Numbered from the stretch's first letter, positions 8,424 through 15,377 are shown. The stretch: 64,000 nucleotides of DNA from Achromobacter deleyi (GCF_902859705.1 NZ_CADIJO010000005.1:248001-312000); one strand, 5' to 3'. The notes: generated from the letters alone by a model not told the origin. A program made the numbers and translations.

Positions 8424-8841
8424 TCGGTTCTCGGTGTGGTTGCCCCCATCCGACTACCCGCCACGGCGGGCTGGGCGCGGCGGTTCTCGTCGTGCTGGCC
8501 GCCGGCGACAAGACCGGAAAGAAGTGCCCCGCGCATTTGCCCCTGCGCGGGCGCCAGGCCTGCTGAGGCGACTCATGGGGGTGTTGTGGGTGTGGGAGCC
8601 CACCCCTTGGCGCGCGTGAGTGCGCGCTGGTTGGACCGTTAGGGGCTTGTTAGGCGGCGCCGGTCGGAGCCAGTGTTACGGGGTCATCCCCGCGCGCAGC
8701 GGCCGCGGCGGCTCACTGCTGTCTGGTCGATTGCGGCGGCTGTTCCCACAGAGCAGAGGCCGCAGCGTGACGTCTGCCGGCCGGTGCCCATGCGGCCCGG
8801 CGGACGGTTCTCTCTGGCCCCTGCTCTCTGGAAACAGGCAT
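8424..8841. other. Non-coding stretch upstream of terminase, candidate packaging-site / late-leader region
   Basis: About 420 bases without a believable gene; the open frames here have no family look or ribosome site. It holds several GC-rich inverted repeats, the clearest being an 8-bp stem CCCGCGCA/TGCGCGGG at 8528-8535 and 8544-8551. There is also a GCGCGC-rich hairpin near 8610-8630. The location between the antiterminator-like gene and the small terminase gene is where lambda-type phages keep their late leader and often cos. No cos sequence can be named from sequence alone. Confidence 0.4.
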
Positions 8842-8870
8842 GAAAAAAGCCCCGGCTTTCGCTCGGGGCT
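8842..8870 (-). terminator. Intrinsic terminator between antiterminator-like gene and late genes
   Basis: On the minus strand AGCCCCG (plus 8864-8870) pairs with CGGGGCT (8848-8854) around an AGCGAAAGC loop and is followed by TTTTTTC. It would stop leftward early transcripts before terminase. This is the arrangement expected for a Q-type antiterminator that must act to express late genes. Confidence 0.8.
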
Positions 8871-8918
8871 CGATTCTTTCGGACGCACGACGCCCGCCAT
8901 GGGCATCGGGTCACGTCG

Positions 8919-9356
8919 TTAGACGGTAGTCAAGTTGTCTTGGCGACGATTATGCACCCGGCTTGCGTACTGCGCAACAAAATCTTCGAAGTTGCCCACG
9001 GCGCGCACCAGGATGTCGTCGTACTCGCGCAACCTGATGCCCTGAGCGCGGCACGTGGCCTTCCAGTAGGCGCGCTGGACGTAATGGGCCCGCAGCAGCT
9101 CGCGGTGCTGGTGCAACATCCGGTAGACGGCGTTGCGCCAGGCCGCCTCGATGAAGGCGCCGTCGGCCTCGTCCACCTCTTTCTGCGGCTCCTCGACCTC
9201 GGCCAGCTTGCCGGCCTGCTTGGCCAGCATGCGGCAGATCTCGTAGGTGGGTGAGACGCCGTAGCCGCCGCGGCTTCGCATCACCTCCCCCCAATTGCAA
9301 AGCCGTTCATGGAAATCGGCCGGCAACCGGTCCAAAAGCAAGCGAGAGACTGTCAT
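8919..9356 (-). CDS. Probable phage antitermination / late-gene regulator (Q- or ArpU-like)
   Basis: 145 residues from ATG 9356, chosen because it overlaps the stop of the HNH gene as ATGA; ATG 9365 would add three residues. The protein is helical with a 'YEICRMLAKQAGK' segment near residue 40 and a 'HRELLRAHYVQRAYWKATCRAQGIRLREYDDIL' segment near residues 85-118. The latter resembles the C-terminal DNA-binding helices of Q/ArpU-like late regulators. It is the last gene before a strong terminator and the late head genes on the same strand, exactly where such a regulator is encoded. Family assignment is tentative. Confidence 0.55.
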   Translation of the reverse strand: MTVSRLLLDRLPADFHERLCNWGEVMRSRGGYGVSPTYEICRMLAKQAGKLAEVEEPQKEVDEADGAFIEAAWRNAVYRMLHQHRELLRAHYVQRAYWKATCRAQGIRLREYDDILVRAVGNFEDFVAQYASRVHNRRQDNLTTV

Positions 9357-9856
9357 AGGGTGCATCCTTCATGCAGTTGGCGCTTCGCCTTCAGGTAGGC
9401 AGCGTGGGCTTCTTCTGGCGTAGGGAATCGGCCTAGGTACAGGTTTTTCCCCTGGTATGTGAGCTGGGCGGCGAAGCGGCCGCCCGGCTTTGCCGTCACT
9501 CCCAGCAATCCCGTGCTACTACGAGCCAAGGGGCGCCGGCGGTTCTGGGTGTTGATCCTCCGGGGCACATCTCGCAGGTTTGCGATCCGGTTATCCAGGC
9601 GGTTCCCGTTGAGATGGTCGCTGTCGTGCGCTGGAAACGCCCCGTGCATGTACATCCATGCCAGCCTGTGGGCGTAGTAGGTGACTCCGCCCTGATTGAT
9701 TCGCCAGTAGCCAGTACTGGCTTCGTAGAAACCGGCTCGCTTCCCCTTCATGCGGGCTTGCACACCAGGGGCAGACGTCCACCGAAACTCGCCGGTCTCC
9801 GCGTCATATCGCAACAGCTCCTTGAGCCGCGCGTAGTTCAGCCTTGGAATGGTCAT
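9353..9856 (-). CDS. HNH homing endonuclease with AP2-type DNA-binding domain
   Basis: 167 residues from ATG 9856, whose start overlaps the end of the upstream zinc-ribbon gene. Residues about 45-95 hold the HNH_3 pattern: 'YYAHRLAWMYMHGAFPAHDSDHLNGNRLDNRIANLR', with the catalytic His in 'DHLNGN' and the downstream Asn. Residues about 110-160 form an AP2-like fold ('TGLLGVTAKPGGRFAAQLTYQGKNLYLGRFPTPEEAHAAY'). Such proteins are mobile selfish nucleases that insert into phage operons. It lies between the small early genes and the antiterminator-like gene without disrupting their frames. Confidence 0.9.
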   Translation of the reverse strand: MTIPRLNYARLKELLRYDAETGEFRWTSAPGVQARMKGKRAGFYEASTGYWRINQGGVTYYAHRLAWMYMHGAFPAHDSDHLNGNRLDNRIANLRDVPRRINTQNRRRPLARSSTGLLGVTAKPGGRFAAQLTYQGKNLYLGRFPTPEEAHAAYLKAKRQLHEGCTL

Positions 9857-10059
9857 GGCGCGGTGCGCTCCTCGTACTTCGAACAACGTTGGCCGATCTC
9901 TTCGCCCAAGGCGCAGCGCAGGACGCGCCGGCCGCCGAAGGGGTTGGTGATCAGGCGGATTTCTGTGCAGCCCGCGCACGTGCGGGCCGGCGGTGGCTCT
10001 TGGCGGCGCTCCAGCACCTTGAGTGGGTCGCCGCGCTCGGTTTGGTGGGCCCAGGTCAT
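9853..10059 (-). CDS. Small cysteine-containing phage protein (putative zinc ribbon)
   Basis: 68 residues. Start ATG 10059 overlaps the stop of the preceding gene (ATGA), and its stop overlaps the HNH gene start in the same way. A 'CAGC' pair at residues 28-31 and later Cys in 'LRCALGEEIGQRCSKY' could bind zinc. The same pattern occurs in small phage proteins often annotated only as hypothetical. Function unknown; a DNA- or RNA-binding accessory role is possible. Confidence 0.65.
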   Translation of the reverse strand: MTWAHQTERGDPLKVLERRQEPPPARTCAGCTEIRLITNPFGGRRVLRCALGEEIGQRCSKYEERTAP

Positions 10060-10481
10060 ATGCGCCGTTCCCTGATCCCGGCCAGCGAGCGCAGCGGTTC
10101 CTGCTCGGCGCGGGCGCGCGCGGCGGCCAGCGCCATGGCTGGCGACATGGAGAACGGCCGCGCCGCCACCTGAGTGCCGGGCACCACGGTCACCGGGCCT
10201 GTATAGGGCACGTCTGGCCAGATGGGCGCCGACACCTCGGTCGCGCGGCGCCGCGGCGTCCCTGCGGCTTTCACCTCGCGCGGCTCGCGTTTTCTGGGCT
10301 TGGCCTTGACCCGCGGCCGGGTCGGAATCTCGCCGATCTTCTCCCGCTGCCTGCGCACCAGCTGCGCGATGCGTGTAGACGTCACGCCGAATTCGCGCGC
10401 CAGGGCGGCCGTGCCTTCGCCGGCCAGGCGCCGCGAGACGATCTCCGCGTTTCGCGCGGTCTGTTCGTGGGTGGTGTTCAT
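10056..10481 (-). CDS. Small HTH protein of the leftward early operon
   Basis: 141 residues from ATG 10481. Residues 10-45 form a helix-turn-helix ('EIVSRRLAGEGTAALAREFG', then 'VTSTRIAQLVRRQ') resembling sigma-70 region 4 or resolvase-type HTH. A basic, Pro/Arg/Lys-rich linker follows, then a C-terminal helix. It is coupled by ATGA overlaps to the RuvC-like gene upstream and the zinc-ribbon gene downstream. It probably binds DNA; whether it regulates phage genes or assists the resolvase is unknown. Confidence 0.65.
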   Translation of the reverse strand: MNTTHEQTARNAEIVSRRLAGEGTAALAREFGVTSTRIAQLVRRQREKIGEIPTRPRVKAKPRKREPREVKAAGTPRRRATEVSAPIWPDVPYTGPVTVVPGTQVAARPFSMSPAMALAAARARAEQEPLRSLAGIRERRI

Positions 10482-11119
10482 TGGTTGCGCTCCTGCGCCA
10501 CGGCCCAGTGCAGGATCGCCAGGGCGTCGGCGTCGTTGTCGGTCTCGGGCCGGAAGCCTCGGGCGCGCGCCTGGGCCTCCATGGCGGCCTTGTCGGCGTT
10601 GCCCTTCCCCGTCCAGTGCTTTTTGATCGTGCCCACCCCCACTGGTATGAGCGCGGCGCGGTGGCTGTCGGCGACCATCTGCACCAGGCACAAGAAGGCG
10701 CCATAGGCGTGGGCCGCGTCGGTGCCGGCGTGGCGCTTCACGTCCTCGTAGGCAATGACCGTGGCCTGGTGTCGCACAATCAGGTCCGTCAGGAAAGACC
10801 GCGCGCGCAGCCAGCGCTGGCCCGGCGTCCAGCTCTTTCGTGGGGTGAAGATCTCGGTGCCGTGGGCAATCCGGCCGTCTCGGTTGCGCACCGCCCAGCC
10901 CAGCTTCGTGCCCAGGTCTAGCGCCAAGATGTTGACGTTCACGCCCGGGGCCGAACTTGACGAATTGCGCAAATTGGCAATTTCGCCCTGCACGCGCGCG
11001 AAGCTGTCCGAATCAGTTGCGGCGTATCCGCCGCAGGCAATGGCCAGGACTTCGGCGTGCTTCGCAAGCGTTCCGGCCATCGGGTCGTAGGCTTCGGTGA
11101 GGTTGTGTGAAGCGGTCAT
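10478..11119 (-). CDS. RuvC-like Holliday junction resolvase
   Basis: 213 residues from ATG 11119 (ATGA overlap with the upstream gene). A 60-residue N-terminal extension precedes a RuvC/RNase H fold. 'NILALDLGTKLGWAV' carries the first catalytic Asp near residue 65, 'VIAYEDVKRH' the Glu, and 'DNDADALAILHWA' the C-terminal acidic pair. This is the phage alternative to RusA or T7-type resolvases and would process recombination and replication junctions before packaging. The N-terminal extension is not part of the nuclease fold and may be a recent addition. Confidence 0.8.
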   Translation of the reverse strand: MTASHNLTEAYDPMAGTLAKHAEVLAIACGGYAATDSDSFARVQGEIANLRNSSSSAPGVNVNILALDLGTKLGWAVRNRDGRIAHGTEIFTPRKSWTPGQRWLRARSFLTDLIVRHQATVIAYEDVKRHAGTDAAHAYGAFLCLVQMVADSHRAALIPVGVGTIKKHWTGKGNADKAAMEAQARARGFRPETDNDADALAILHWAVAQERNQ

Positions 11120-11592
11120 GCGTCGGCTTCCTCGGGTTGGTTGTGATCCAGCCAGGTCGATCCCTGGCCGGCGGGTTTGGGGGTGCCCATGTGCGCCTGG
11201 GGCTGGCGGCATTCGTCGCCCAGGACGCGGAGCATGTGGGCGCCCAGGTGGTAGGAGGTCGGCTTGTTGACCATGGCGGCGCCACCGAGCAGGTCAGCAC
11301 GCCCCAGAGCCTCAATGCGATCCAAGACCCTGGGGCTGATGGCTTCGCCCTTGGGGCGATTCACCAGCCAGTAGGCGGCGGTGAACAGGGCCTTGCGGTT
11401 CTGGGCCCGGGCGCTGATGTCGTCGAATTCCGAGCGAGGTGCGCCGAAGTGCAGGCGGCAGTGCCAGTCCTTGGTGCCCTGGGTACTGGCGGTCATCGTG
11501 CCCGGCAGGCAACAGCCGAAGGCAGCGCAGATGCCATAGCCCCCGCTTTCATTGCCGCCCACGGCGGCGCTGGCTTCGGCGTAGGCGCTCAT
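11116..11592 (-). CDS. Phage early protein with Cys/His pattern, function unknown
   Basis: 158 residues. The N-terminal third contains C-A-A-F-G-C-C followed about 20 residues later by 'CRLHFG', a possible zinc-binding set. The rest is helical. It starts inside the end of the upstream replication-associated gene (ATGA at 11589-11592) and ends overlapping the RuvC-like gene. The context, between replication and resolvase genes, suggests a nucleic-acid role, but I cannot assign a family. Confidence 0.6.
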   Translation of the reverse strand: MSAYAEASAAVGGNESGGYGICAAFGCCLPGTMTASTQGTKDWHCRLHFGAPRSEFDDISARAQNRKALFTAAYWLVNRPKGEAISPRVLDRIEALGRADLLGGAAMVNKPTSYHLGAHMLRVLGDECRQPQAHMGTPKPAGQGSTWLDHNQPEEADA

Positions 11593-12359
11593 GCACGGGC
11601 CCCTTGCTGGTGCTGGGCGACTTTCGCGGCGGTCTGTGCTTTCAGGGCGTCCAGACGGTCACGCTCGGCCTGGCTGGCCGCTTCGGCTTCGCGGCGGCGC
11701 TTCTCCGACGGCGTGATGGCCTTGGCCAGCATCTGGTGCAACTTGCGAATGTTCTCGGCCGCGACCTCGTCGTCGGGAATGCCGAACTCGGCCGCCGGTG
11801 GCGGCAGCAGGCCGGCCACGTGTGGCGCGGGCAACTGTCCCAGCCGCACGGCCGATTCCAGCACCTGCGCGCGCTGCGCCGCATCCTGGCCCAGGGATGC
11901 GATCCAGCGCACCGGCCGGAACTCGGCGCGGGCCTTGCTGACCATCCGGCCGTAGGCAGCCTTGAACGCCATCCGGGCGCCAACCTCATCGCCGCGGGCC
12001 AGCACAGGCCGGGCCGCCGTCAGCGCCGCGGCGATTTCGTCGGTCCATACCACCGTGACCGCCTCGTCGTCGGCCTGCATGGCGATCGACCACGCCTCGT
12101 CCGCTTCTGGCCGGCCGTCCTGCGCGGCCGCGCCCTCAATCTGCGCCACGATGTGCGCGGGCTGGATCATGGTCTTGAACTTGCCGGCATCCGGGTCGAT
12201 CAGGTGCGCTTGAATCGCCTTCTCGACCAGGTGCATCGGGTAGCGGCTCACCGCCTGGAAGAACAGCGCCTTGCCGCGCGCGGTCAGCGTCGGCAGTTGG
12301 CGCAGCGCGGCCACGTCATCCAGGATCTGCGCAAATTGGTCGAAATCGTCCTCAGACAT
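11589..12359 (-). CDS. Replication-associated phage protein, possible helicase-loader type
   Basis: 256 residues. Residues 30-70 ('ALFFQAVSRYPMHLVEKAIQ' then 'KTMIQPAHIVAQIE') resemble the helical domain of phage and plasmid proteins that follow the initiator and load the host helicase. The C-terminal part is a Lys/Arg/Glu-rich coiled coil. It lies directly downstream of the O-like gene with an 8-base overlap, the place lambda P occupies. No ATPase motif is visible, so a DnaC-type AAA+ loader is excluded. The loader role is an inference from position. Confidence 0.5.
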   Translation of the reverse strand: MSEDDFDQFAQILDDVAALRQLPTLTARGKALFFQAVSRYPMHLVEKAIQAHLIDPDAGKFKTMIQPAHIVAQIEGAAAQDGRPEADEAWSIAMQADDEAVTVVWTDEIAAALTAARPVLARGDEVGARMAFKAAYGRMVSKARAEFRPVRWIASLGQDAAQRAQVLESAVRLGQLPAPHVAGLLPPPAAEFGIPDDEVAAENIRKLHQMLAKAITPSEKRRREAEAASQAERDRLDALKAQTAAKVAQHQQGARA

Positions 12360-13248
12360 CGATGACCTCCTGCTGCTGTTGCGTACGCGCGCCGGCGCCG
12401 AACAGCAGGCGCTTGGCTTCGGCGTTGATGGCTTCGGTGTTCGCGGGCGGCAGGCCAGAACCGGGCCGCGTGTTGGCCACGGGCACCTTGGCCCAGTTCG
12501 AGCGGATGGCGTTCATCAGGGCTTCGTCCCAGTCGACGTAGGCATAGCCGCGCGCCTTGGCGCTGCCGATGAAGTGCTCGAGGTGGCGATCCAGGTTCGT
12601 GTGACCCTTCTCGGCCGCCCAGCGGCGAACGCGTTCAGAGAGTCCAAAGCCGTCTGGCAGTTTGGTCTTGCGTTGGGCCTTTTCGGAAGGGGCTCGCGCA
12701 GGTGCGCGATTACCTGTTCCTATACCTGTTCCTAATACCTGTTCTACCTGTTCTGTAGGGAAAACTGGTACTGCTTCGGGTGGATTTTGGGACTGCTTCC
12801 CGGAAAAACTGGTACTGCTTCCAGCAAAACTGGTACTGCTTCCATCGCCTGAAGATGTCCCGGTTTCGGGACTGCTTAGCAGTTCCAATTTTGGTACTGC
12901 TTGGGTGTTCGAAGTAGTACCGGATTTGGGACTGCTCTTGACCCTCGAAGCAGTACCGGTTTTGGTATCGCTTGTCGGCTCGGAAAGTTCGTAGACCGTG
13001 ACCGATTTCGTCATGCCGGCGCGCTCGCCGGTGTCGCGCAGTGCGCCACATTCAACCAGGCGCAGCAGGTTTGCCAGGATCGTCTTGCGGTCTTGCCCGG
13101 TATCGCGCACGAGTTGTGTGACGGACGGATAGGCAGTCCAGGGACGCTGATCCTTGTGCGCATAGTGCGCCATCACCGTCAGAATCTGCTTGGCGGGCGC
13201 GTGGCTGATGGGCTGGCTAAGCGCCCATTCGACGGCTTGGTGGCTCAT
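12352..13248 (-). CDS. O-like phage replication initiator with N-terminal winged-helix domain
   Basis: 298 residues from ATG 13248, which overlaps the stop of the DUF1364 gene. Residues 1-90 form a winged-helix domain ('AKQILTVMAHYAHKDQRPWTAYPSVTQLVRDTGQDRKTILANLLRLVECGALRDTG') like lambda O and other replication proteins. Residues about 95-190 are a Ser/Thr-rich linker encoded by repeated DNA. The C-terminal 110 residues carry a helical domain ('ERVRRWAAEKGHTNLDRHLEHFIGSAKARGYAYVDWDEALMNAIRSNW') common in phage replication proteins. In lambda the origin lies inside O; the repeats at 12712-12957 are the matching candidate here. Confidence 0.8.
   Translation of the reverse strand: MSHQAVEWALSQPISHAPAKQILTVMAHYAHKDQRPWTAYPSVTQLVRDTGQDRKTILANLLRLVECGALRDTGERAGMTKSVTVYELSEPTSDTKTGTASRVKSSPKSGTTSNTQAVPKLELLSSPETGTSSGDGSSTSFAGSSTSFSGKQSQNPPEAVPVFPTEQVEQVLGTGIGTGNRAPARAPSEKAQRKTKLPDGFGLSERVRRWAAEKGHTNLDRHLEHFIGSAKARGYAYVDWDEALMNAIRSNWAKVPVANTRPGSGLPPANTEAINAEAKRLLFGAGARTQQQQEVIDV
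12712..12957. repeat. Iteron-like repeats, candidate phage replication origin
   Basis: Two sets. Set A: the 8-mer ACCTGTTC at 12712, 12724, 12737 and 12746. Set B: GGTACTGCTT at 12767, 12811, 12832 and 12893, with the variant GGGACTGCT at 12789, 12868 and 12928. Two inverted copies (GAAGTAGTACC at 12911, GAAGCAGTACC at 12947) are also present. The set-B motif is read in different frames of the O-like gene, as AVP in some places, SST in others, and TGTAS for inverted copies. This argues for selection at the DNA level rather than for a protein repeat. Position inside the initiator gene matches lambda ori. Confidence 0.6.
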
Positions 13249-13646
13249 GCCGCCTCCAGAAGCTTGCTGGCGCGCGCGGCGGACCAGCGTGTGTAGGCCC
13301 ATTCCCACGTCGCCTTCTTTTCGGCCTTGGTCAGGGTCATGCCCTGGTCAAGGCTGGCGTGACAGCGCGCACAGCCGGGAACGGTGTAGATGTCGGGGGC
13401 TTTGATGCCCATGCCCTTGCCGTAGTCGCTCCAGTTCGCGTGACACGGCACCACGGTGTCGCGCTCGCACGCGCCGCGGCAGACGCCCGGGATCTGGAGG
13501 TAGCAAGGTTCGCCGCGGCATGCGGCCAGGTACTTTGGTTCGTGGCCAGGGCGCTTCTTCGGCGCGCGGCGCTTGAATGCGGTGCGCTGCAGGCCGGTGG
13601 TGGCCTTGAGCGGGGTCTTGCGGGTCAGGGGCGAGCGGCGCAGCAT
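13245..13646 (-). CDS. DUF1364 phage protein, HNH-like nuclease
   Basis: 133 residues. A basic N-terminus ('SPLTRKTPLKATTGLQRTAF') leads into a Cys/His set: 'CYLQIPGVC', then 'HANWSDYGKGMGIKAPD' and 'CARCHASLDQG'. This matches the DUF1364 pattern found next to ninB in lambdoid phages. The Cys pairs and His residues would fold as a treble-clef HNH-like nuclease or zinc domain. The start overlaps the ninB stop as TGATG, and its stop overlaps the start of the O-like gene. Confidence 0.8.
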   Translation of the reverse strand: MLRRSPLTRKTPLKATTGLQRTAFKRRAPKKRPGHEPKYLAACRGEPCYLQIPGVCRGACERDTVVPCHANWSDYGKGMGIKAPDIYTVPGCARCHASLDQGMTLTKAEKKATWEWAYTRWSAARASKLLEAA

Positions 13647-14053
13647 CAGCGGACCCAGCCCGGTACTTCAACCGGCTCAGACCACGTAACGCCGTTCTCG
13701 GCGCCGAAGCTGTACAGAAACTCGATGGCCTCGGACATCTCGCGGATCGACATCGAACTGGTGCGCTTGCCCAGGATGACGAAGCCGCCGCGCAGGCCGG
13801 CCGCCATGCGCTTTTCCTGCATGAGGCTGGCGACAACCACCGACTTCCAGTCATCGACGGTCAAGCGCTCCATCTTGCCGTTGACCGGCCATTCAACCTG
13901 GCGCGCAACATCAGCGAGCATGGCGTGCAGCTTGGCCGACTGGCCCAGCGTGCGGGTGGGTTCCACCGGCGGCGCAAAGAAGAAGCCATCGGGCGCGGCG
14001 TCGATCGCCTGGTGCGCGCGCTGGCGCGTGCGTTGGTTGAGCGGAAAACGCAT
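13646..14053 (-). CDS. ninB: NinB-like recombination protein
   Basis: 135 residues from ATG 14053, close to the usual NinB length. The conserved parts are 'PPVEPTRTLGQSAKLHAMLADVARQVEWP' near residues 28-58, 'LTVDDWKSVVVASLMQEKRM' and 'TSSMSIREMSEAIEFLYSFGAENGVTW', all typical of lambda NinB (Orf). NinB acts as a recombination mediator that replaces RecFOR functions. It sits two bases after the CII-like gene in the leftward early operon. Confidence 0.85.
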   Translation of the reverse strand: MRFPLNQRTRQRAHQAIDAAPDGFFFAPPVEPTRTLGQSAKLHAMLADVARQVEWPVNGKMERLTVDDWKSVVVASLMQEKRMAAGLRGGFVILGKRTSSMSIREMSEAIEFLYSFGAENGVTWSEPVEVPGWVR

Positions 14054-14055
14054 GC

Positions 14056-14361
14056 CTACCTCGCCCCGCAATTGCCCAGGCTCAGCCGGGCCTTGCAGCA
14101 GCGCGAGCCAATCTCATTGCCGCGCGCCAGATAGTCCATGTAGCCGACCTCGACGATGGTCAGGCCCAGGGCCCGGCACATCGAATCCAGCTTTTCCAGC
14201 GTAATGCCGGTGGCGCCAGAACAAATCTTCGAAGGCATGCTGGCGTCCCAGCCCGTTTCATCCAGCAGCTTTTGGCGCTGGGCCTGGTTGGCCATTGCCA
14301 AGCGCAAGGCCGTCTCGATGATGTGGGGACCGGACATTCCGGCCGGTTCAATGGGAATCAT
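14056..14361 (-). CDS. CII-like HTH transcriptional activator
   Basis: 101 residues. A helix-turn-helix runs from about residue 15 to 70: 'ALRLAMANQAQRQKLLDETG', then 'DASMPSKICSGATGITLEKLDSMCRALGL'. The length is near that of lambda CII (97 residues), and the gene follows cro in the leftward early operon. The C-terminus is Cys-containing. The CII role (activating repressor and integrase promoters) is inferred from position and domain; no CII binding sites were identified. Confidence 0.55.
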   Translation of the reverse strand: MIPIEPAGMSGPHIIETALRLAMANQAQRQKLLDETGWDASMPSKICSGATGITLEKLDSMCRALGLTIVEVGYMDYLARGNEIGSRCCKARLSLGNCGAR

Positions 14362-14416
14362 GGCTACTCAAAAGGAAAGGAATGCCCTGGAATAGGCCGC
14401 CGGGCACACTGGCGGC

Positions 14417-14590
14417 ATGAAAAAAATCACCGAAACCGAAGCGCTTTTGCAAAACGCCCAGGACATCGCCCGCAGGACCTTCGTGGACCCGAGCGAAGCG
14501 GCCGTCCTGGCCATCTTTGAAGAGCTGCGCATCGAGCGCGACCGCATGGCCTGGGCCACCGATGACCGCGTCGGCGCGACGGTGCATTGA
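14417..14590 (+). CDS. 57-residue ORF inserted opposite the early leftward operon
   Basis: The ORF runs from ATG 14417 to TGA 14588-14590 and encodes a compact, charged helical protein (starts MKKITETEALLQNAQ, then 'DPSEAAVLAIFEELRIERDRMAWA'). The sequence has good protein character: even residue use, amphipathic helices and no out-of-frame bias. A Shine-Dalgarno is weak (purine-rich 'AAAGGAAAGG' lies about 30 bases upstream). It reads on plus between the minus-strand cro and cII genes. No family is recognised. Confidence 0.5.
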   Translation: MKKITETEALLQNAQDIARRTFVDPSEAAVLAIFEELRIERDRMAWATDDRVGATVH

Positions 14591-14672
14591 GCTATGACGG
14601 CGGAAATTGGCGGCCGAACCCAGCGCCGTACACTGGTGGTTCTCACACTCACCAACGGCAAAGGAGCCGGCC

Positions 14673-15032
14673 ATGGAAGAAATAGTCCTGACGTTCTCGC
14701 GAAAAACGGGCGATGTGCGAGTGCACAACGAGGGCGGAAGCGAGCTAGATGCAGGGGAAGTCGAGCAGATCATCGCCGCGCTCTCAGCGCTACGAGAACG
14801 CATGCAGCCCCCAGTGCCCACGGCAGTGCCCATCGGCAAGCCGTTGCAGATCGCGGCTTTTCCGGCATGGTGGGTGCAGCCAGATTTCGCCGATGGATCG
14901 GTCGTGTGCTATCGGCACCCGGGACTGGGATGGATGGGGTTTTCGATAAACCACGTGCAGGCGATCGACCTGGCCCGCCTTCTCCACCAGCAGAACGATC
15001 CCGAACAACAACTATCGACGTCCCGGCAGTAG
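14673..15032 (+). CDS. Phage protein of unknown function, plus-strand between cro and cII
   Basis: 119 residues from ATG 14673, chosen for its AAGGAG ribosome site 7 bases upstream; the longer frame from 14607 lacks one. The N-terminus is a short beta segment ('EEIVLTFSRKTGDVRVHN') and then a helix ('AGEVEQIIAALSALRERM'). The C-terminal half is aromatic ('FPAWWVQPDFADGSVVCYRHPGLGWMGF'). It ends 17 bases before the convergent stop of the cro-like gene, so it is antisense to the early leftward transcript. I do not recognise the family. Confidence 0.7.
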   Translation: MEEIVLTFSRKTGDVRVHNEGGSELDAGEVEQIIAALSALRERMQPPVPTAVPIGKPLQIAAFPAWWVQPDFADGSVVCYRHPGLGWMGFSINHVQAIDLARLLHQQNDPEQQLSTSRQ

Positions 15033-15049
15033 ATGGCAAAGGACGGAGA

Positions 15050-15307
15050 TCACGCATGGCTCGCCTCCTGCTGGACCGGCGCGGGCGTGGCCAGCTCGGG
15101 CCAAATGCGTTGCCAATCATCAGGACGGAGGTCTCGACGGGAGACGTCACCGCCGGTTACCTGCTCAATCGCCGCGCAATGCTCCACGGGAACAGGCCGG
15201 CGCCCAGTGCGCCACTGGTACACGAGCGCTGGGGAAACGCCCACATGGCGGGCAAGCGCTGCCGCGCTGCTCGCATCATCCCGGTTCAGGTAGCTGTTCA
15301 GGTCCAT
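15050..15307 (-). CDS. Cro-like / YdaS-type HTH repressor
   Basis: 85 residues with a single helix-turn-helix at residues 12-45 ('ASSAAALARHVGVSPALVYQWRTGRRPVP'), followed by 'EHCAAIEQVTGGDVSRRDLRP', the usual Cro/YdaS continuation. It is the first gene of the leftward early operon and diverges from the CI-like gene over a 71-base operator region. The ATG lies only 7 bases from the likely -10 box and has no Shine-Dalgarno, so it is probably read from a leaderless mRNA. It should bind the same operators as CI with a different preference. Confidence 0.8.
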   Translation of the reverse strand: MDLNSYLNRDDASSAAALARHVGVSPALVYQWRTGRRPVPVEHCAAIEQVTGGDVSRRDLRPDDWQRIWPELATPAPVQQEASHA

Positions 15308-15314
15308 GGCAGAA

Positions 15315-15343
15315 ACTATAGCGTTGCTACAGTTTTAGCGCAA
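15315..15343 (-). promoter_or_regulatory. Leftward early promoter for cro (PR-like)
   Basis: On the minus strand TTGCGC (plus 15338-15343) and TATAGT (15315-15320) are spaced by exactly 17 bases. Transcription would begin near the A of the cro ATG at 15307. Operator 1 lies over the spacer and -10 edge and operator 2 over the -35, so repressor binding should block it. Confidence 0.7.
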
Positions 15344-15377
15344 GCCATGCTACAGATTAATTTGAATAGCATTGCTA
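15319..15377. promoter_or_regulatory. Three-operator array between cro and cI (OR-like)
   Basis: Three 11-bp dyads of the form TAGC-n3-GCTA: TAGCGTTGCTA at 15319-15329, AAGCCATGCTA (one mismatch) at 15342-15352 and TAGCATTGCTA at 15367-15377. Their centres are 23 and 25 bases apart. The third ends one base before the cI ATG at 15379, so it can repress cI itself. The same dyad recurs at 17358 and 17383. Spacing and symmetry match the lambda OR1-OR3 plan. Confidence 0.8.

Noticed and set aside
8676..8922. Small frames in the non-coding stretch upstream of terminase
   Set aside because: Arg/Pro/Gly-rich shadow translations on both strands with no ribosome site; they cross a strong terminator hairpin.
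14348..14839. A 163-residue minus-strand frame between cII and cro
   Set aside because: It lies opposite the plus-strand genes, is Ser/Arg/Gly-rich, lacks a ribosome site and shows no domain.
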